Assembly (NCBI RefSeq): GCF_022539315.1
Contig: NC_066316.1
Location: 33,171,245-33,235,244, forward strand
Length of the DNA: 64,000 nucleotides
Direction of reading: 5' to 3'
From: Serinus canaria
Taxonomy: Eukaryota > Chordata > Aves > Passeriformes > Fringillidae
This document shows, one piece after another, positions 23,546 through 37,619 of the stretch. Position 1 is the stretch's first letter. The number at the start of each line of letters is the position of its first letter. The notes under the pieces were generated by a model. It made no database searches. It saw nothing but the letters and a program-made list of their open reading frames with translations, and was not told the origin of the DNA. The position numbers and the translations under genes are program-made.

Positions 23546-26500
23546 CAGCTGTGAAGCACAGACACATAAGAGTAAAGGAGAGAGGATCCAGGAGGTAGGG
23601 ATGGGAGGTGGAAGGATGAAGCTTAAAGATAAAGGTGGAAGGCAGGCTTTTCTCTCATGTACATTACTGGTCCCTCCTTTTCCTCCTTTCCTCCTCTTGA
23701 TACCCAGATTGGAATCTGTACACTGGTTTGTGGAAATGCAGTGCACTCATAGCTGCAGCCTAATGGGAATTGTATCTTATGTGATATTTTCTTTAAAGAA
23801 GTATAGGGGGATACTAGACTTTAGGGATTACAAATTTGGCATGAAAAATAGGGGATGGTCTTATTCTTTCTCTGTCTTTGGTTCTCAGATTTAGAAAGGG
23901 GATGACAATGACAGATGGGATGAATGAAAACCTCAAACCTACTCAAACAAAAATACCCCAAAAATACAAGACACCCTTATCACACCTGTTCCTTCCTTTC
24001 CAAAGCCCACAGTATTCACAGAGAAGCTGGAAATTTATAGTTTCCTCCTTATATAGACATGTAAGAAACTTTAATTATTAAAATTGTTACTATTATTGTA
24101 AGAGCACTGTTCTTTATTTCCAGTTTGCTTTGCTTGATTTTGTTTCACCTTGAAGTACAGAGGTGGAATGAAAAATAAAAAGTGTTCTGCACTCTGAATG
24201 CTGAAGTGGGCTGAGATCTCTCTTGCTAAGAGATAGAGTGAAATTGTGCCATGCAGTGATAGCAGGCACTAAGGACAGCTTCTGTAGCAGTGACAACAGA
24301 CCCATGATTACAAAACAACCAAAAAACCAAAGCAACAAAAGCTCTTCATTGTCTGTTACCACCTACATTGAATAGATATATTCCACAGGGTGGATATGCT
24401 CATTTCAGAAACAGCTTGAAGAGTGTGTTCCAGTAATTCTAGACTTAGATACAGTAGCACAAAAGCACATCTGTCATAAAGGGTTTTTTTTCCAATACTC
24501 TCTAAATTTAAGATTTCTAAACAGACTTGTGTATTTGGAAGAGATTTGTTCTCTAGGTTTCTCCAGCCATCCTCATTGTGAATGATGTGCTGAAGAGGGA
24601 TGGGACATTGCTGTAATGCTGAATGTACAGCAGCTCTCAGTTTTTGTTGTCTTTTCTGCATCTGGTAAGTTTGAGCTAATCAGTAGTTCCTTTACCATTT
24701 AAAAATGGTAAATTAAAAATTTAATCATGGAGTTTTTTTCCACACTTGTTGCAAAAGAATACAAGAGACCAGGAGTATGACATCAGGGCTTTTTTTCTGA
24801 GTTCTTCATGACATCCTCTCTCAGACTTTAAATGAAATTATAGTTGCACAGAAGGTTTTCTATTCAGTGAACAAGTGTTTCAAAATGCACTTTTTTCTGT
24901 TTTACTGAAAGTACCTTGCATTCTGCATTTTAATTGTCTCTCCTACTGAAAGTTCAACTGCTGTCAACTTTGTCTTGTATAAATAATTTCTGAGAATTAT
25001 TTTCACTTAAATTTTACAACAGAGGGAATGTTATCTGCCAAATTTGTACTACACATGAATAGTGAAAAAGGGTTTTTTCGCTTTAATTATTTTGACAGGC
25101 AGTTTGTCACCACTGATGTCACAGTGGTTCTTGGTTTGGTCAGTCAGATTTTCCTCAGTGCAGCTCAGGCTGGTACTGAGTATCTAAGTATCAGCTTAGA
25201 GCATTACATGCCAAGTTGCAGCATGACATAGTCCATTTGCGTTGACACTGCAAGAGTGGAAACAATGGATACTAGTAACAGACCCAGAAAAGAGAAAAAC
25301 ACCCAAGCCTATTTCCTTCTCTCTGGAATAAAAACCTGACCTTTTTTTAACAGCTTCTTTCAAAATACTAAAAATTAATGCACTGCTCGCTTATGAAAAG
25401 TAGCATTTTATGCACTGCAAAACGAGGCATGGACCACAAATGTGTATTTGGAAAACAGAACTGTCAGGCAGGATCTCCACTTAGTCCAACACACAGCATC
25501 AGTTTATCAGCCAGACTCTGTTATCCAGCAGCCTGTCTGAAATCTGCTGCGAATGTCTCAGGGTTCCTGCTCCCAGCTTTCTCTGAGAGGAGTGAATTTG
25601 CAGGCATCTGTGCCTTCCTTGAATGCATGAAGTACTCAGGGCAAAGACAAGAGAGAGTCTATTGCTTCCTTGCTCCTCAGTTGAGAGGAGATTTGCTTAT
25701 TATAGTCCCAACACTCTTTATTTTGTGTGACTGAGCCCCTTGGGGCCAAGGTCTCTATATATAACTGCTGGATTTATTACTCTTGTTTTACTCTGGGCCC
25801 TTCTCTGTTGTTAGTTCCAGTTCAATTTCTTTTAGTGTTATAAAGACATTATCCTCCTCTTTTATATTTCTACTGCTTTTAACTATTGCTTAGGACAGTT
25901 ATTCCTAATAGAATATATCTGAATGAATAGAAGAATATCAGAGTGATGCACTGGGTCCAAAATTCCACACAGGCTGTGTTCCAGTATAAAGCCACAGCAC
26001 TCTCTGAAGGCAGTGTGAAAGTTCTTTTTTCAAGAGAGAAAGAAGAGACTATCCATGCTTGGGAAGGAGGTCAAGAAGCATGGAAAAATTCAGCACTAAT
26101 CCACTTCTCTCTCTTGCCTGTTCCCATTTATGAAGTCATGACACATATTTTGTAGTTCAATTGAGACTGAATTTGGTTTTCCTTTTCCCTTTAGTAATGA
26201 CCTCATCTTTGAAGATTTATCTTTGTCTCCAGCCCCCCAAGATAATTGTGGTACGATTATAATCCAAAATAACAATGGAACACTGTGCTGGAACACCAGG
26301 CTGGAAAAAAAGGTGTGTTAGAATATAAAGGATTCTAAGAATGCTGAACTGTCTAAGCAGAGATGTTGGTACACACTAATTTCTGTTCTTTCTAACTCAG
26401 GTGAATTACAGCTCTATAATGTAAACAGTTATTAATCAAATCAATTAGTGTGACAATGCCAGACCTATGCTTGACTTTAAATTCCTTTGTCCAGCCCCAC

Positions 26501-27714
26501 CAATGGAGTTATCTGGTGCATGGCTGGACCACGCTGGCAGAGCAGACAGCACACAGAGCTCTGTGCCACACCATGACTGCTCTGCCTGTTCACTGCTTTC
26601 CTGCCACCTTGACCAAGTGGCACATCTCCATTGCAATACTGGCAACAGGGTGGCCACTTGGCATTCTCATTTTCCTGGGGCTGTGGTGCTGCACTACAGA
26701 ACCATCAGAGCAGGGCTGTGTTTGCACCATTGTTTGACTCCACAGCGTTTGTTGGGCACCACTGTGATAAATGGGTCTGCAACCCTTACTGGACAGGGGT
26801 TGGGGAGGGACACTGCAGAGATGACAGCCAGGGGAGAGGAAATTGCTCAGGGAGTTTAGAGAAGAGCAGAGGACTGAATCTACCTCTGCATAAGGTAGAG
26901 TGTTTGTCATTTCCCTCTGCTGCCAAAAGCTGGGAAAAGCTTTTCCCTCCCCTAGGGTACCCCTCTGTTTCCCAGGAAGTACTATACTAAGTAACAAGGA
27001 GATTACCAACCCTGAAACTCAGCTTACACAGCAAGAAGATACAGACAAAAATACTTCTCAAAGCCATTTTTTTTTTTTTTTGGGTAACCTAAGATACAAA
27101 GATACCTGCATGGTTATTGGGTTACTGACCAGGTGGCCTTGTACTTCATGACAGACTTTCTTGTTCCCCCTCTTTTTTTTTTGTTAATACCATTTATTGT
27201 ACATATCCTTCAACACCATTGCTGCTGCTATGTGTTCATGCAGAAACCCACTCCTTATTTTGTACCACAATTTGCACATGGTCTGGGGGGAATGAGAGAA
27301 CTTCAGGTAAAAAAATATGTCTGCACTTTGGCATAAAGATTAGTTTTAAAGAAGCTTTTCCCAAAAATCCTTGCTTATGCAACAGTGCTTTTCTAGTCCA
27401 CTAGAAGAGTAGGAAAGCAGCCCATGTAAAGTTAATGGCTTTTTCTGATAGCACAGAGACTTCTGGGAGAAACAGTCCATCTTCCATACACACACTGACC
27501 TTCACCCCTGTGCACTAAGTTGGTGCAAAGCCTGCACATTTAATTCCCATTACAGCTAAAGGATTTGTGTCAGCCTGAACAATTCTCACTGTTGTGGGTC
27601 GCTACTCATGCATGTAGAACATTGTGAGCTTCCCCTTAAACTTTTATCCATCCTCTTCTGTTGTAAGCAGGGAAGCTTTTGGGTTTTGGGCAAGAGAAAT
27701 GGTGAAATTAACAT
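23546..27714. other. Non-coding, nothing recognised
   Basis: Unique sequence. Overlapping frames at 26445-27009 (up to 139 codons) lie in a GC-richer pocket and are unrecognised. T-rich runs occur at about 27068-27081 and 27171-27182. Confidence 0.6.
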
Positions 27715-27780
27715 GCTGTGTTTGGAGTCAGACTAGATGATCTCATGACTCTGCCAGGCTTTAAATTTTATCAGTCTGTT
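27715..27780 (+). mobile_element. Possible old CR1-type 3' end
   Basis: GGAGTCAGACTAGATGATCT followed by CATGACTC and then CCAGGCTTTAAATTTTAT resembles the 3' part of older amniote CR1 subfamilies (ggactagatgatctcatgggtcccttctggccttaaaatctat). It is short and diverged. Confidence 0.45.
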
Positions 27781-28708
27781 GAAATAACTTTGCTTGAAAC
27801 CAATGAGACTGCCCATATGCTTAAATTTAAGCACCTGCATAAACATTTTCACGAGTCAGGATGTTATTCAGCACATAGTTATGAGCTAGGTGTTTTAGAC
27901 ATTATCAAAAACAATTATTTGTTAACACTAACATTTCTCTTGTGCTGAACAGCTGCATCTCTTTGTAGAACTATTATGATGCCATCCAGTACTGAATGTT
28001 GATGTCTAAATGTGTTTTAACTGGGTTTCTTTTTGTGTTCCCTCTTCCCCAGTTCTGGTTTTTGAGTGAGGTTACTGTAGACTGTACATGTGTTCTTGAA
28101 AAATCTTGCTTTGACCACTCCAAACACTTGTAACTCTCTGCTCTTTTTTCCTATAGTGTTAGTGGGCCTGACTAAATGGTGACTTGGAGCACAAAGCTTC
28201 CTTGTAAAAGTGTCTGGTAGAGTGGAATAAGGGCTTAGAAAGAAATTAGGATACTTACACCGGAGCAATTGCATGAGGAATAATAAATCTTCCTAAACCT
28301 GAACTGGCTTTGCAGGAAAGCATGGCATGACTTGTCACCCAAAGTGCATTACTTTTTAAGTCATGTGATTTTTCTTCAAGTCAGTCAGATTTCCTGGAAC
28401 CAGAAATCCATACTGCCCACACAGTAGTGACAGCTGACTGAGGTATTTATTTGACAACCCTAAACCTCTTTAATTACCTGGTAAAATAATGTCAGGGTAG
28501 GAAGCATGTGAACCTCAACTTCCTTCTGGTATATCAAATTCTCATATTTAATTTTTAGCTTGGAGCTTTAATAATTGCAGCTCTGTTAGTACTTGTGAAC
28601 ACTCCAAAGTGTTTATGTAGAAAGAATCTCCTGCAGAGTACTTAGACCCTAGCAGGTGGTAAGATTTTATAAGGTGCTGGGGTGTAAATTTCATTCTAAG
28701 CCTTCTGA

Positions 28709-28985
28709 AATCACAGAATCATAGAATAAACTAGGTTGGAAAAGACCTTTGAGATCATGGAGTCCCAGCCTGTGACCTATCATTACCTTATCAGCTAAAC
28801 CATGGCACTGAGTGCCTCATCAAGTCTTTTTTTAAACACCTCCAGGGACGGTGACTCAACCACTTCCCTGGGCAGCCCTTTCCAGTGCCCAGTCACTCTT
28901 TCAGTGAAGGATTTTATCCTCATGATTCTGTCTTCAGGACAAAACCCTCCCTTTGCAAACTTTGAACTCAGTACCATGTGAACTC
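28709..28985 (-). mobile_element. CR1 LINE, 3' end with ORF2 C-terminal remnant
   Basis: The plus strand begins AATCACAGAATCATAGAATA and continues CTAGGTTGGAAAAGACC, the reverse complement of a CR1 3' end. Translated on the minus strand it contains LPREVVESPSLEVFKKRLDE, the characteristic end of CR1 ORF2 (the reverse-transcriptase protein). The surrounding minus-strand frame of 60 codons is this remnant, not a host gene. The element is 5'-truncated and inactive. Confidence 0.92.
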
Positions 28986-31900
28986 CTGCAGTTTAGAAAC
29001 AAGTCTTTATAGGTGTGTGTTTATCAAGAGTATTAATGAAGGAATTTTTAAGTACCATCTGTAGGATTTTTTCCAAAGGCAAATGTGAGAGTGCATCAGT
29101 AGGTTTTTGATCACCTTTTCCTGTAAACTACAATGTAACTGGCTGGCTTGTCAATGATCTTCTCCTTAAGCTAAGGAACTGTTTCTGTTTTGCTACATTC
29201 ACACAGTGGTACCAAGCTTTAAAAAAATGTGGTGAGTCCTGCTGACCTGAATAAATCAATCTGAATGATGCAGTGTGTGCTGTTTACTTGTATTGTAGTC
29301 GCTGTGCAGCTGACAGCTCGTGGAAATGATTGCACTTCTTCAACACCAGAAATTGCAATGCTTCCTAAATTTTTAAATTAAAACACTCTTTTTCTGTGTT
29401 TTCTGTGCTTAGTTTTTGCACAGGGCAATCAGTTACTGAAACTGATAACAAGGAATGTTCCCTACATGACAGCATACTATGCTAATTACTCAAATTGCAT
29501 TCTAAAGAGCTTTCTCTTGGAAATATCATACAAGTATCTAGTTTTACAGCCATTTTAGTCCTCACAAGACCAGGCTTATAACCACCTAGAGCTGCTGTAA
29601 ATTACTGAGAATCACTGCAAATGCTGAGTCCTTTGAAATCAGGCAAAGAAAGGGCTGATCTTTTCTGTGAGTGTTGGCTCACATCTGCTTCATTGGAGCT
29701 GCTGCTGGGCACCCCCCTGGACCAGAGTTTCAGCAGAACTGCTGCTGCTGCTTACAATTGTCCTGTCGAGGCTTTTCACCTACATGGGTGACATCCTGCC
29801 TTGCTATCCTCACAATAGCAGACTGTAAACATCATGGCATCCTATGGGGATACAGCAGAATAGCAACACATCACACTTCCTTTTCAGTCACCAGCAACTT
29901 TTTGCCATAAACTGCTAATCCTGGACAACATCTGCATAACAGATTAATCATCTGAGCAGCATATGCTTAGGGGCAATGTGCTAACACTAATGAGACTAAC
30001 ACAAAGGTTATTCTCATAGATCTTTCAATGAATGCATGATGAAAACTTGAGTGTGTTATTTTACAGCTTCTATTCTGCTGCCTGCAGAACACAGCAGTGT
30101 TTCCTTTGTTAGAAGTGCAAAGGACATGTTGAGAGTTGAAAAAATCAAACACAATCTTAAAAAACTCAATGTTTCCATCTTAAGTCTGTCTTGTTGATGG
30201 TAACTCAGTGAATTCATATGGTCTGTCCACTGATCTGTCTGAAAATGGAGCTTTTACACAGTCATGACAGTGTGATATTGTGTATAGTATCTGAAAATCA
30301 GCAGATTAGAAATTTCCACTCATATTCTGCTGTCAGTTTAAATCAGATCTCAGAATGGCAGCATGCAGTATTGCAATGCAAGCAACAATGAATAATATAT
30401 CTTGATTTGATATCCATATGTAGTACATTTTTGTATATTTGCATGCACATACACACAGAGATTACTTGTCACAATTATTCTAAATTCTAAATTTTAAATT
30501 CTAAAACTCCAGAAACTTCCAGGTATTTTAATTCAGGCTAAGTTCCTACCTTCAAGTCCACATCATAAGAGTAAATTATCACAAAACTTGCATTATGTAC
30601 ATTTTTATGTGTGTCTCTATTCCATACTAATACATCTAGTATAAATATATCTCTCATATACTTCTCCTTCCCTCTGTCTTTCTCTAAATCTATATTTTTA
30701 AAAGAATGCAGAGCTGACATCATATTTTCCTTTGGGCCATACATTTACCATAACATTTCTCTAGTATTTAATCACAGTCTGTAAGATGAACACGACACAA
30801 GTCAGGAAAACAGCAGTTATGTCATGGATTCATGGCAAAGGTTTCTTTTGCTTAAGACAAGTTCTGAGGAATCCATAAGTGAATTCAGATTTCTTTATCT
30901 AAAAGTCAGTAGCCATTCCTTCTCCAAAGCTGATTCTTTTTTCTTTACCAGCCTGGCCACACCTGAAAAGAAGTGGAGCATGCAGCAGGCAGAAATGCCA
31001 GAAGGAGGCACTTACCTTGATTCGGTCGGTATCCAGCCTGCATCCCTCTCCTTTTTGCAAAGAGTTCTTCTCAGGATGTCGAGATGCTGAGGTTATTTGC
31101 TCCCAGCAGTGTCCTGCCCATGGCTCTCCCACTCAGCAGCCCTGGAGAGAGAAGCAGGATTGTGCTCTGTTCCCTCCCAGCAGCTTCTCTGAGGCTGGGG
31201 CTCCTTTGAGCTCAATTAGTTCTAGATTGTTTGGCTAAATGGCAGCCACACTTCCTTCTATTCTTTCCCAACTTAGTTTTCCTGCCTCTAGTGGTGCTTT
31301 TTCCTTTCTCTGGACTATAAATAGGCCTGTCACAACACAGTCTATAGCAGTGAGGAAGGCAGGAAATGCATTTAAACAAAGGAAAGATCTTAGGGGGTTT
31401 TGCCCTCCCCTGCCAATAGAAGTAAAAGAATTTGATAGGGATTGGTCTGCAGACACAGCTCTCTTTGCAAGAGGAAAACACATGTTCAAAAACATGCTAG
31501 GATGTCATCTTTTGTGCTCCACAAAAAAAATGAGGAGGCACAGCAGCAGTAGGCCTTAGTCTCTTGAGTAATTATTACTTCCTTAAAGGATTTCATTATG
31601 GTTAAATATTTGGATTTCTTTAGGCTTGGAGTGTTGGAAAAAGGATTTTTTTTTTGGCTTAAAAAAGAGGACAAAACTGGCTAACAAGCTTTAAGAAGAC
31701 AAGATATGTCTTACAGGATGTGCAAATCTTCCATGGTTAAGAATGACGTTTAAAGTCTATGAATCTTCATTTTGTCTGAGTACTCTCTTCCTCAGTGGAA
31801 CTCATCCTGCAGACTAGAAATGTTTAAGCAATCTGTGCTTACATGCAGGGAAACAGAATTGCTGTGCATGTATTCAATGAAGATGGCTGTGCACCTATAG

Positions 31901-34884
31901 CTCTCAGATAGCAACTATGTTGAAATCCTCAAATATGTTCCATGAATTAAATTGAGAAAAAGAATAATTTTGATATCCTTTTTTTCTTTCATCAGAACTT
32001 CCAATTTAATTTTTTTCAGCTTAGTGGTCTTAAAAATACATACCAAGCTTCCAAGACTCCCTCAAGCTTGAAAAAAGAAATTGAGGTTTTTCACATTATA
32101 CTCAGTTAAGATGGGAATATAGTGTGGTATTTCTTTATCTCTTTGCCCTATCCCAACATTTTCTGTTGTCAAGGGTACATGCCTTTCCTTCACTTTATAT
32201 AAATTAAGTAAATAGCAGTAAAAAACCTTTCTGCTGCTTTCTCCATTGGTAGTTTTTATGTTAGAATAGCTGAGTGTTTACTGAAGACCCTAATGTATGG
32301 TTTGGGATTGGTGATTACTTAAGAGGGAAGGTGGAAGCTTGAAAGAGAAAGAGAGCTGTTGCTATGTGGATGAAAAATGTTCCTTCTATTTAAGGTTTCT
32401 ATCTGAAATATACAGTTGAGGGGTCATGATGAAAGTGGTGAGAGTTAAGGACCTGTGGCACTTAAGGAATTTGGAGAATGTTAAACCTTTTGTCTCAGAC
32501 ATTACGTAGGCAAGGATCATGTTTGTTAGCCAGGATGCTGTTTTGTATACAAACTAGTAAATCTGTGCTAACACTGGGCAGACTACATGATGCCAGAGCA
32601 ATTTATATAAAAGTCATCTTCAGGAAAGTGCCTGCCTTGTTGAGAACTTTGCAAAGATCCTGTCTGCCATGACAAGAATGTGATTGTTCATGAAAAAGAA
32701 GAGACATACTAGTGATGTGTGAATAAACATTGTTGTTGATTTTTTGAGAATTAATAGTCACCCAGGACCAAGGTTTTCCTTGAAAGTGCCTTTTAAAATA
32801 AAGTTAAACCAAAATGGAGTGTTTCAAGCAAAATTCCTTTCAAAATCAAGAATTCAATTTATAGAAGGACTTGAAAGTTACCATATTTACAGTACTTCTT
32901 TCTTGTGTTAATAATCATATTTAGGAGAAAGGCTTTGGAGGATGTAGATCTTTGCAGATCATGTCCTACAAATCTGACTAAGAGAAATACAATTCTTTGT
33001 AGTGAACAGTGGATCAAATTCCGACTTCAGCTGAAACATGGAACCAGATTTTGCTTAAAAGACTCTGCCATGGAGATGACTGAAGGCAAGCTGCAGTCTT
33101 TTTGGCTTTTTTGGACCTCAGACCAAGCTGAAGGACTGGCAATGTGCAAAGGTTGTTTGAGCAGCTGTGGAATGGGCCTTACTAACTCTGTTTCTGCAAA
33201 GCTGGCCTCCACAGTACAACAGCACTGAAATGCAAAGCTGCTTAGCACTAATAAACTTGCACATACTTTTATTCAGATGTAGTTCAGCTGAAATCTTAAA
33301 TCCTCTCAATGAGTTACCAGTGGTTACAGACTTTGCATCACACGTGCTCTGTGTGCTGTTAGCACCAAGCAGTGCCAGAGCCTGGGAGAGGCTTAGTCTG
33401 GAATTGCTGCTTGCCTGGTGCCTGCCCCGTGCCAGCAGAGCCCAATTGCACAAGACTGCTTGCACTGATTTTGCTGGTAGCCTTTCTTTCAAAACCACAC
33501 ACACATATTTTCTCAGTGTCATTCAAAATATCTCTAAACATTAAAAATAGGTTGCAAAGTTAAAGCAGAATTACTCTCCTCAGTCCTTCTGACTTTGCAC
33601 ACTGGAAGATGTTCTCACCTGGTGTGCAAACTTTCTCACTCCCACTTCACCATTCCAGTCTTGAGGAGAGTCTGTCTGGAAGTGTTTTCACTGCAGACTT
33701 TCCCCTGGGAATTGATCAGGTAGCTGGTGGAGCCACAAGTGAGCCTGGAGCAGGGTGAGAAGTTGTTGCTAAGGGCAGATGATTGTAAAGTGCAGTGAAT
33801 TTTCCCTGTGTCAAAGCTGAAGAGATGTATTTTCTCTGTCTGTCTTATCTTTACTTGTCCCTATGCATTAGCCTCTAGGACCAACAGGGACTGCATGAGC
33901 AGATACAGGGCAACACTGTGGTGCCCAGAATTTCTGGGATGTGCTTGGTCCCCTGGAATTCAAAGCAGTTCATTTACATTCCGTGCCCTGAACATACATG
34001 CATGTGTGCATGTGTTACAAACATAAACAAACTCTTTCTTTCCAGTCAGTTCCTGTGGGCAGATTCAGCTTCTTCAAAGTAAAGAGAAACATAAATCCCT
34101 CACCACAGGATACTTCAGACTGAGTTATCTCATGGCAGCATGACAGAAGCACTGCTTTTTGCTGGACATCCCAGAAGGGCTTTGCACAAATGCTACTGAT
34201 TTCTACCACAGAGCACTAAACATGAACTATTCACTATTCCCCACCACTATTCATCTAAACAGGAATTTAGATGCATTGATGTGATCTCCCCTCACCACTT
34301 CCCCACCCTGACTGCAGTGCTAGTTTTAACTGTGCATCTGGCTTTTAACAATTAAAATGCTAACAATGGTATCCAAATTGCCATAAAAGTTGAATATGGA
34401 AGATTTTCAGTCCAGCTTCCAAAACAAAAAGCTGAACTACCTGAACCTTCTCCTCTCCTTTTATGCTGCCACTCCCTTGGCTCCCTTGGGCCACTCTTTC
34501 CACTGACATCAGTGGGAATGGGTTTGACATCAATTCAACAGGAGCAGGGAAGCACACTTTAGTGCCTGTAATTCATTAAGTAGCTTGAATTCCTTATTCT
34601 CTTATTCCTGTCTCTCTTACCTCCTCAGTTGTCTCCTTCTTGCCTTCACATTTCATTTCCTCATGGAACATGTTGCAAGAAATTGCATAACTTTTCCTGG
34701 TAAAACTACACAGAGGCAGAAACAAAGAACCAATTTTTATCTTCTATAGCTCTTGTTTAGTCTACCTGACTTTACACCATGAAAATCACTTGTCTCAGTA
34801 ATACTGAGGAAATTGTAAAGACTTTCCTTTTGATTTCTGATTCTGTTAAACACAGATGGTCTTTCTGGACTGCAGCACAGGCTG
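28986..34884. other. Non-coding, nothing recognised
   Basis: Long unique, mostly AT-rich stretch. Open frames up to 134 codons (around 33118-33544, both strands) overlap each other and show no recognisable product. No splice-bounded conserved peptide was found. It may be intronic if RASGRP3 starts upstream near 38 kb. Confidence 0.55.
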
Positions 34885-34967
34885 TGGGCCAGATCCCCAG
34901 CTTCTACAAACTGGGGTTGCTTCATAAGCTTCAGTGGAGTGACACTGATTTGAGCTGCCTGAGGAAT
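34885..34967. repeat. Possible ancient amniote interspersed repeat
   Basis: GGGCCAGATCCCCAGC, then GGGGTTGCTTCATAAGCTTC AGTGGAGTGACACTGATTTG, resembles a degenerate repeat I recall from amniote genomes (gggccagatc...cttcagtggagttacactgatttaca). Family assignment is uncertain. Confidence 0.35.
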
Positions 34968-37207
34968 CCTGCCAGTTGCTTTTAATGTATCTGTGCCAAT
35001 TCACAGCAGCTGAGGAGCTGTGGGTTTAAGGGCCTTTCTAATTGTGGCTTATGTTCACTGTATAGAAGATTTATTGGTTTTCTCCCCTCTGCCACTCAAA
35101 CAAACCATCAAAAAAGACACATCCCAAAAGATCTGCTGCTTACAGCCACGGGGCAAGGGGGAGAGATGTTCATGGTGCTCTTAAAAAACAAAGGGAAAAC
35201 CACAGGTCAGACTCAGGCTGTGTGTCAGCATAGAAGTGAAAGGATGATGGTCTGCCCAGGGTTTGTCCTGAGCTTAGCACAGCTGGGGGCTGCAATCCCT
35301 TATACCATAACCTATCTCTCTGTGCCTTTGATGGGTTAGAAATAGAAGTCTGATTTATTCTTCACCTGCTTGCTTACCAAAACAGAATGCATATTTTTCC
35401 ATTCCATATGTTAAAGAACATGCCTTAAACCTGATGGCAGCATAATAGTGAAGATTAAAGTTAAAACTTTGCTTACAGAATGTTGAAATTCTTAAACCCA
35501 AACCTTCTGTACATCCCCACCACCTTTCTCTGTGGTTGATTTCTCTACAAACAATCAGGAGTTTAAATTTTTATGGATATGGTGACAGCAGGAAATATTA
35601 TCTCCATGATATTGATGGGGAAATAGAGTAATTTGCCAAAGGTCTCACAGGAAGTAATACTTTTATTTGGAAAGCTTATGCTGTTTGTTGTTCCTGCTTT
35701 TAATCTTTTTTTCTTCTTCTTTTTTTTTTTTTTTTTAATTGTATTTTGTGTTTCTCCTGTTCCATTTTCAGTCACATCCCTATAATCAGGGTTCTTTGTG
35801 TGCTACTTCTGTCCTGCTCAGGGTGTGTAATTTGGTTTGCTTCCAGACAGCTCACAATTTCATGTTGTTTCCACTTGTAAAATTGTCATGTAAGCACCCA
35901 TGTGCTTTCTTTCCCCCTTCTGAAAAGCTGCTACAAACAACTGCCACATTACAGCACTGTTTGGCAAAACTCTCCTTCGTGCCACCACCCTCCAAAAATG
36001 TCCACACTGTTGCTGCAGGGCAGCAGGTGGTGTTTTGTTCCAGGAATGTAAAAGGGGCTACATAAAATTTCAACAAGTTATTGGACTGTCAGAAATTATC
36101 TCAAACAGGTTCTTCTGGCAGTGCCCATCTTTGTGGATGATGTCTCTGATCTCCTGACTGCCCAGGATGCCATGGCAGAAATTCCCATTCCTGATGGCAT
36201 CCCCTGTTTGTACAGGGTGGGCAGCTGCTCTCACTGTTACCAGTGTTATCCCATTTATTTGCATGCTTTTTCCACCTCTATCCATCTTACTTTCTCATTT
36301 GATACCTCTGTTGAGAGAAAGCCTTTTTTACAGCACTTGGCTCAGCAAGGTGCCCGTTTCTGACTCCCAAGCACTATGACTCAAAGGTATTAGTAATGGG
36401 TAGATGACCTCAGGCAATACAGTCCTGCACTTCAAACTTTAGATCTTTTCTACTCTTGCATTTATTATAATGTGTGTCTTTTAGAACTGAAGTTTCCAAG
36501 GATAAAAGTGAGAAAGCATGTAGCAGTGACAGTTTTTTTCCTCTTTTGTATATACTGTATTAAAGAAAGAGTGATAATATGTTTTACAGCTAATGCATCC
36601 CTGGCAAAAATATTTCCTGCAGGAATCAGCTGACTTTTTCATGGTTGCTAGAAGCTGTGTGTATATCATTTTACTTATCCTCAGAGTCAGATATTGATTA
36701 GGGAAGAAATATTTTTAAATGGCTAAAATATTTCTGATCTTTGTTTGGGTTGTGGAATTAGGTTCTTATTTACACTTTGTTATAGTTCATTGACCTAGAT
36801 GAGTTCCTTCCCCCATGTGTCTGTATGAATTTATTCTCCTGGTTTCCTTTGCCACTATGCCAAGAGGTGAAACCAACTGTGGACCAAACATTTTTGGATT
36901 TCAAGGTGTTGATTTCCTGCATCTGCCAAAACAGGGGAGACAGGTTAGGTAAAGTTGTGCTAAATGTCTTCATGTGAGTTTATGGGCAGATTGCAGCCCA
37001 AGTTTCTTTGCTGCCATTTGAGGTAGGGCAGCCTGTTCTAAATGGCTTTTTGGGGTATTGCTAGGCAGTTCTTTGTTGGAGCCTGAGTCATGCTTACAAA
37101 ACTTGTGCTCTTCTGCTAGAGTGGTGGGTTGAACACCAGAAATCCTACCAGAACATGTGCGAGGAGGGGAAGTGACTAATTTGATTGCCACAAGGTGACA
37201 TTTCTTC
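34968..37207. other. Non-coding, nothing recognised
   Basis: Unique sequence with a poly-T tract at 35720-35736. Frames at 35739-36379 are overlapping chance frames. No exon supported. Confidence 0.55.
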
Positions 37208-37216
37208 GGCGCCAAA
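37208..37216. promoter_or_regulatory. E2F-type motif
   Basis: GGCGCCAAA, the reverse complement of TTTGGCGCC, matches the E2F consensus TTTSGCGC. It lies about 400 bases from the CpG-enriched stretch. Motif match only. Confidence 0.3.
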
Positions 37217-37619
37217 TCTCTCTCCCCTGCACCTGTCTCGAGAGCAGATGACTGCTGCAGTTTCCTCTTCTAAAAGGAAGAGGAAGAGCTGCTCCACCAC
37301 AATTCCCATCCAGTGCAGTGATAGCTGGCACCTCCTGGCTGGAGGGTGAGCCCCCCCAGGACAGGACTAATGGCAGAGAGCCCCAAATCACGAGGTTTGT
37401 TCAGTGACACCAAGGATCACAGTGGATAGCTGTTTGTTATGTTGGGAAGATGAGTGTCTGCTCCTTTTTTTATTCAGGAATTGTTCCAAAGCAGTTAATG
37501 CTTTCCCTGTCTCCTTGTCCTGCATGTACGAGCTAGATTTACATGAGCTAGACCAGCTGTTCTCAGCCTGGGCTAGGAATTTTGTTATGCAGGGAGATTA
37601 AGCAGTTTATTTTTCATGG

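Noticed and set aside
23283..23565. Two minus-strand open frames with a repeated YSILF peptide
   Set aside because: They are only the translation of the (GAATA)n microsatellite, which has no stop in those frames.
28795..28977. 60-codon minus-strand frame with a protein-like sequence
   Set aside because: It is the decayed C-terminal end of CR1 ORF2 (LPREVVESPSLEVF), part of a LINE rather than a host gene.
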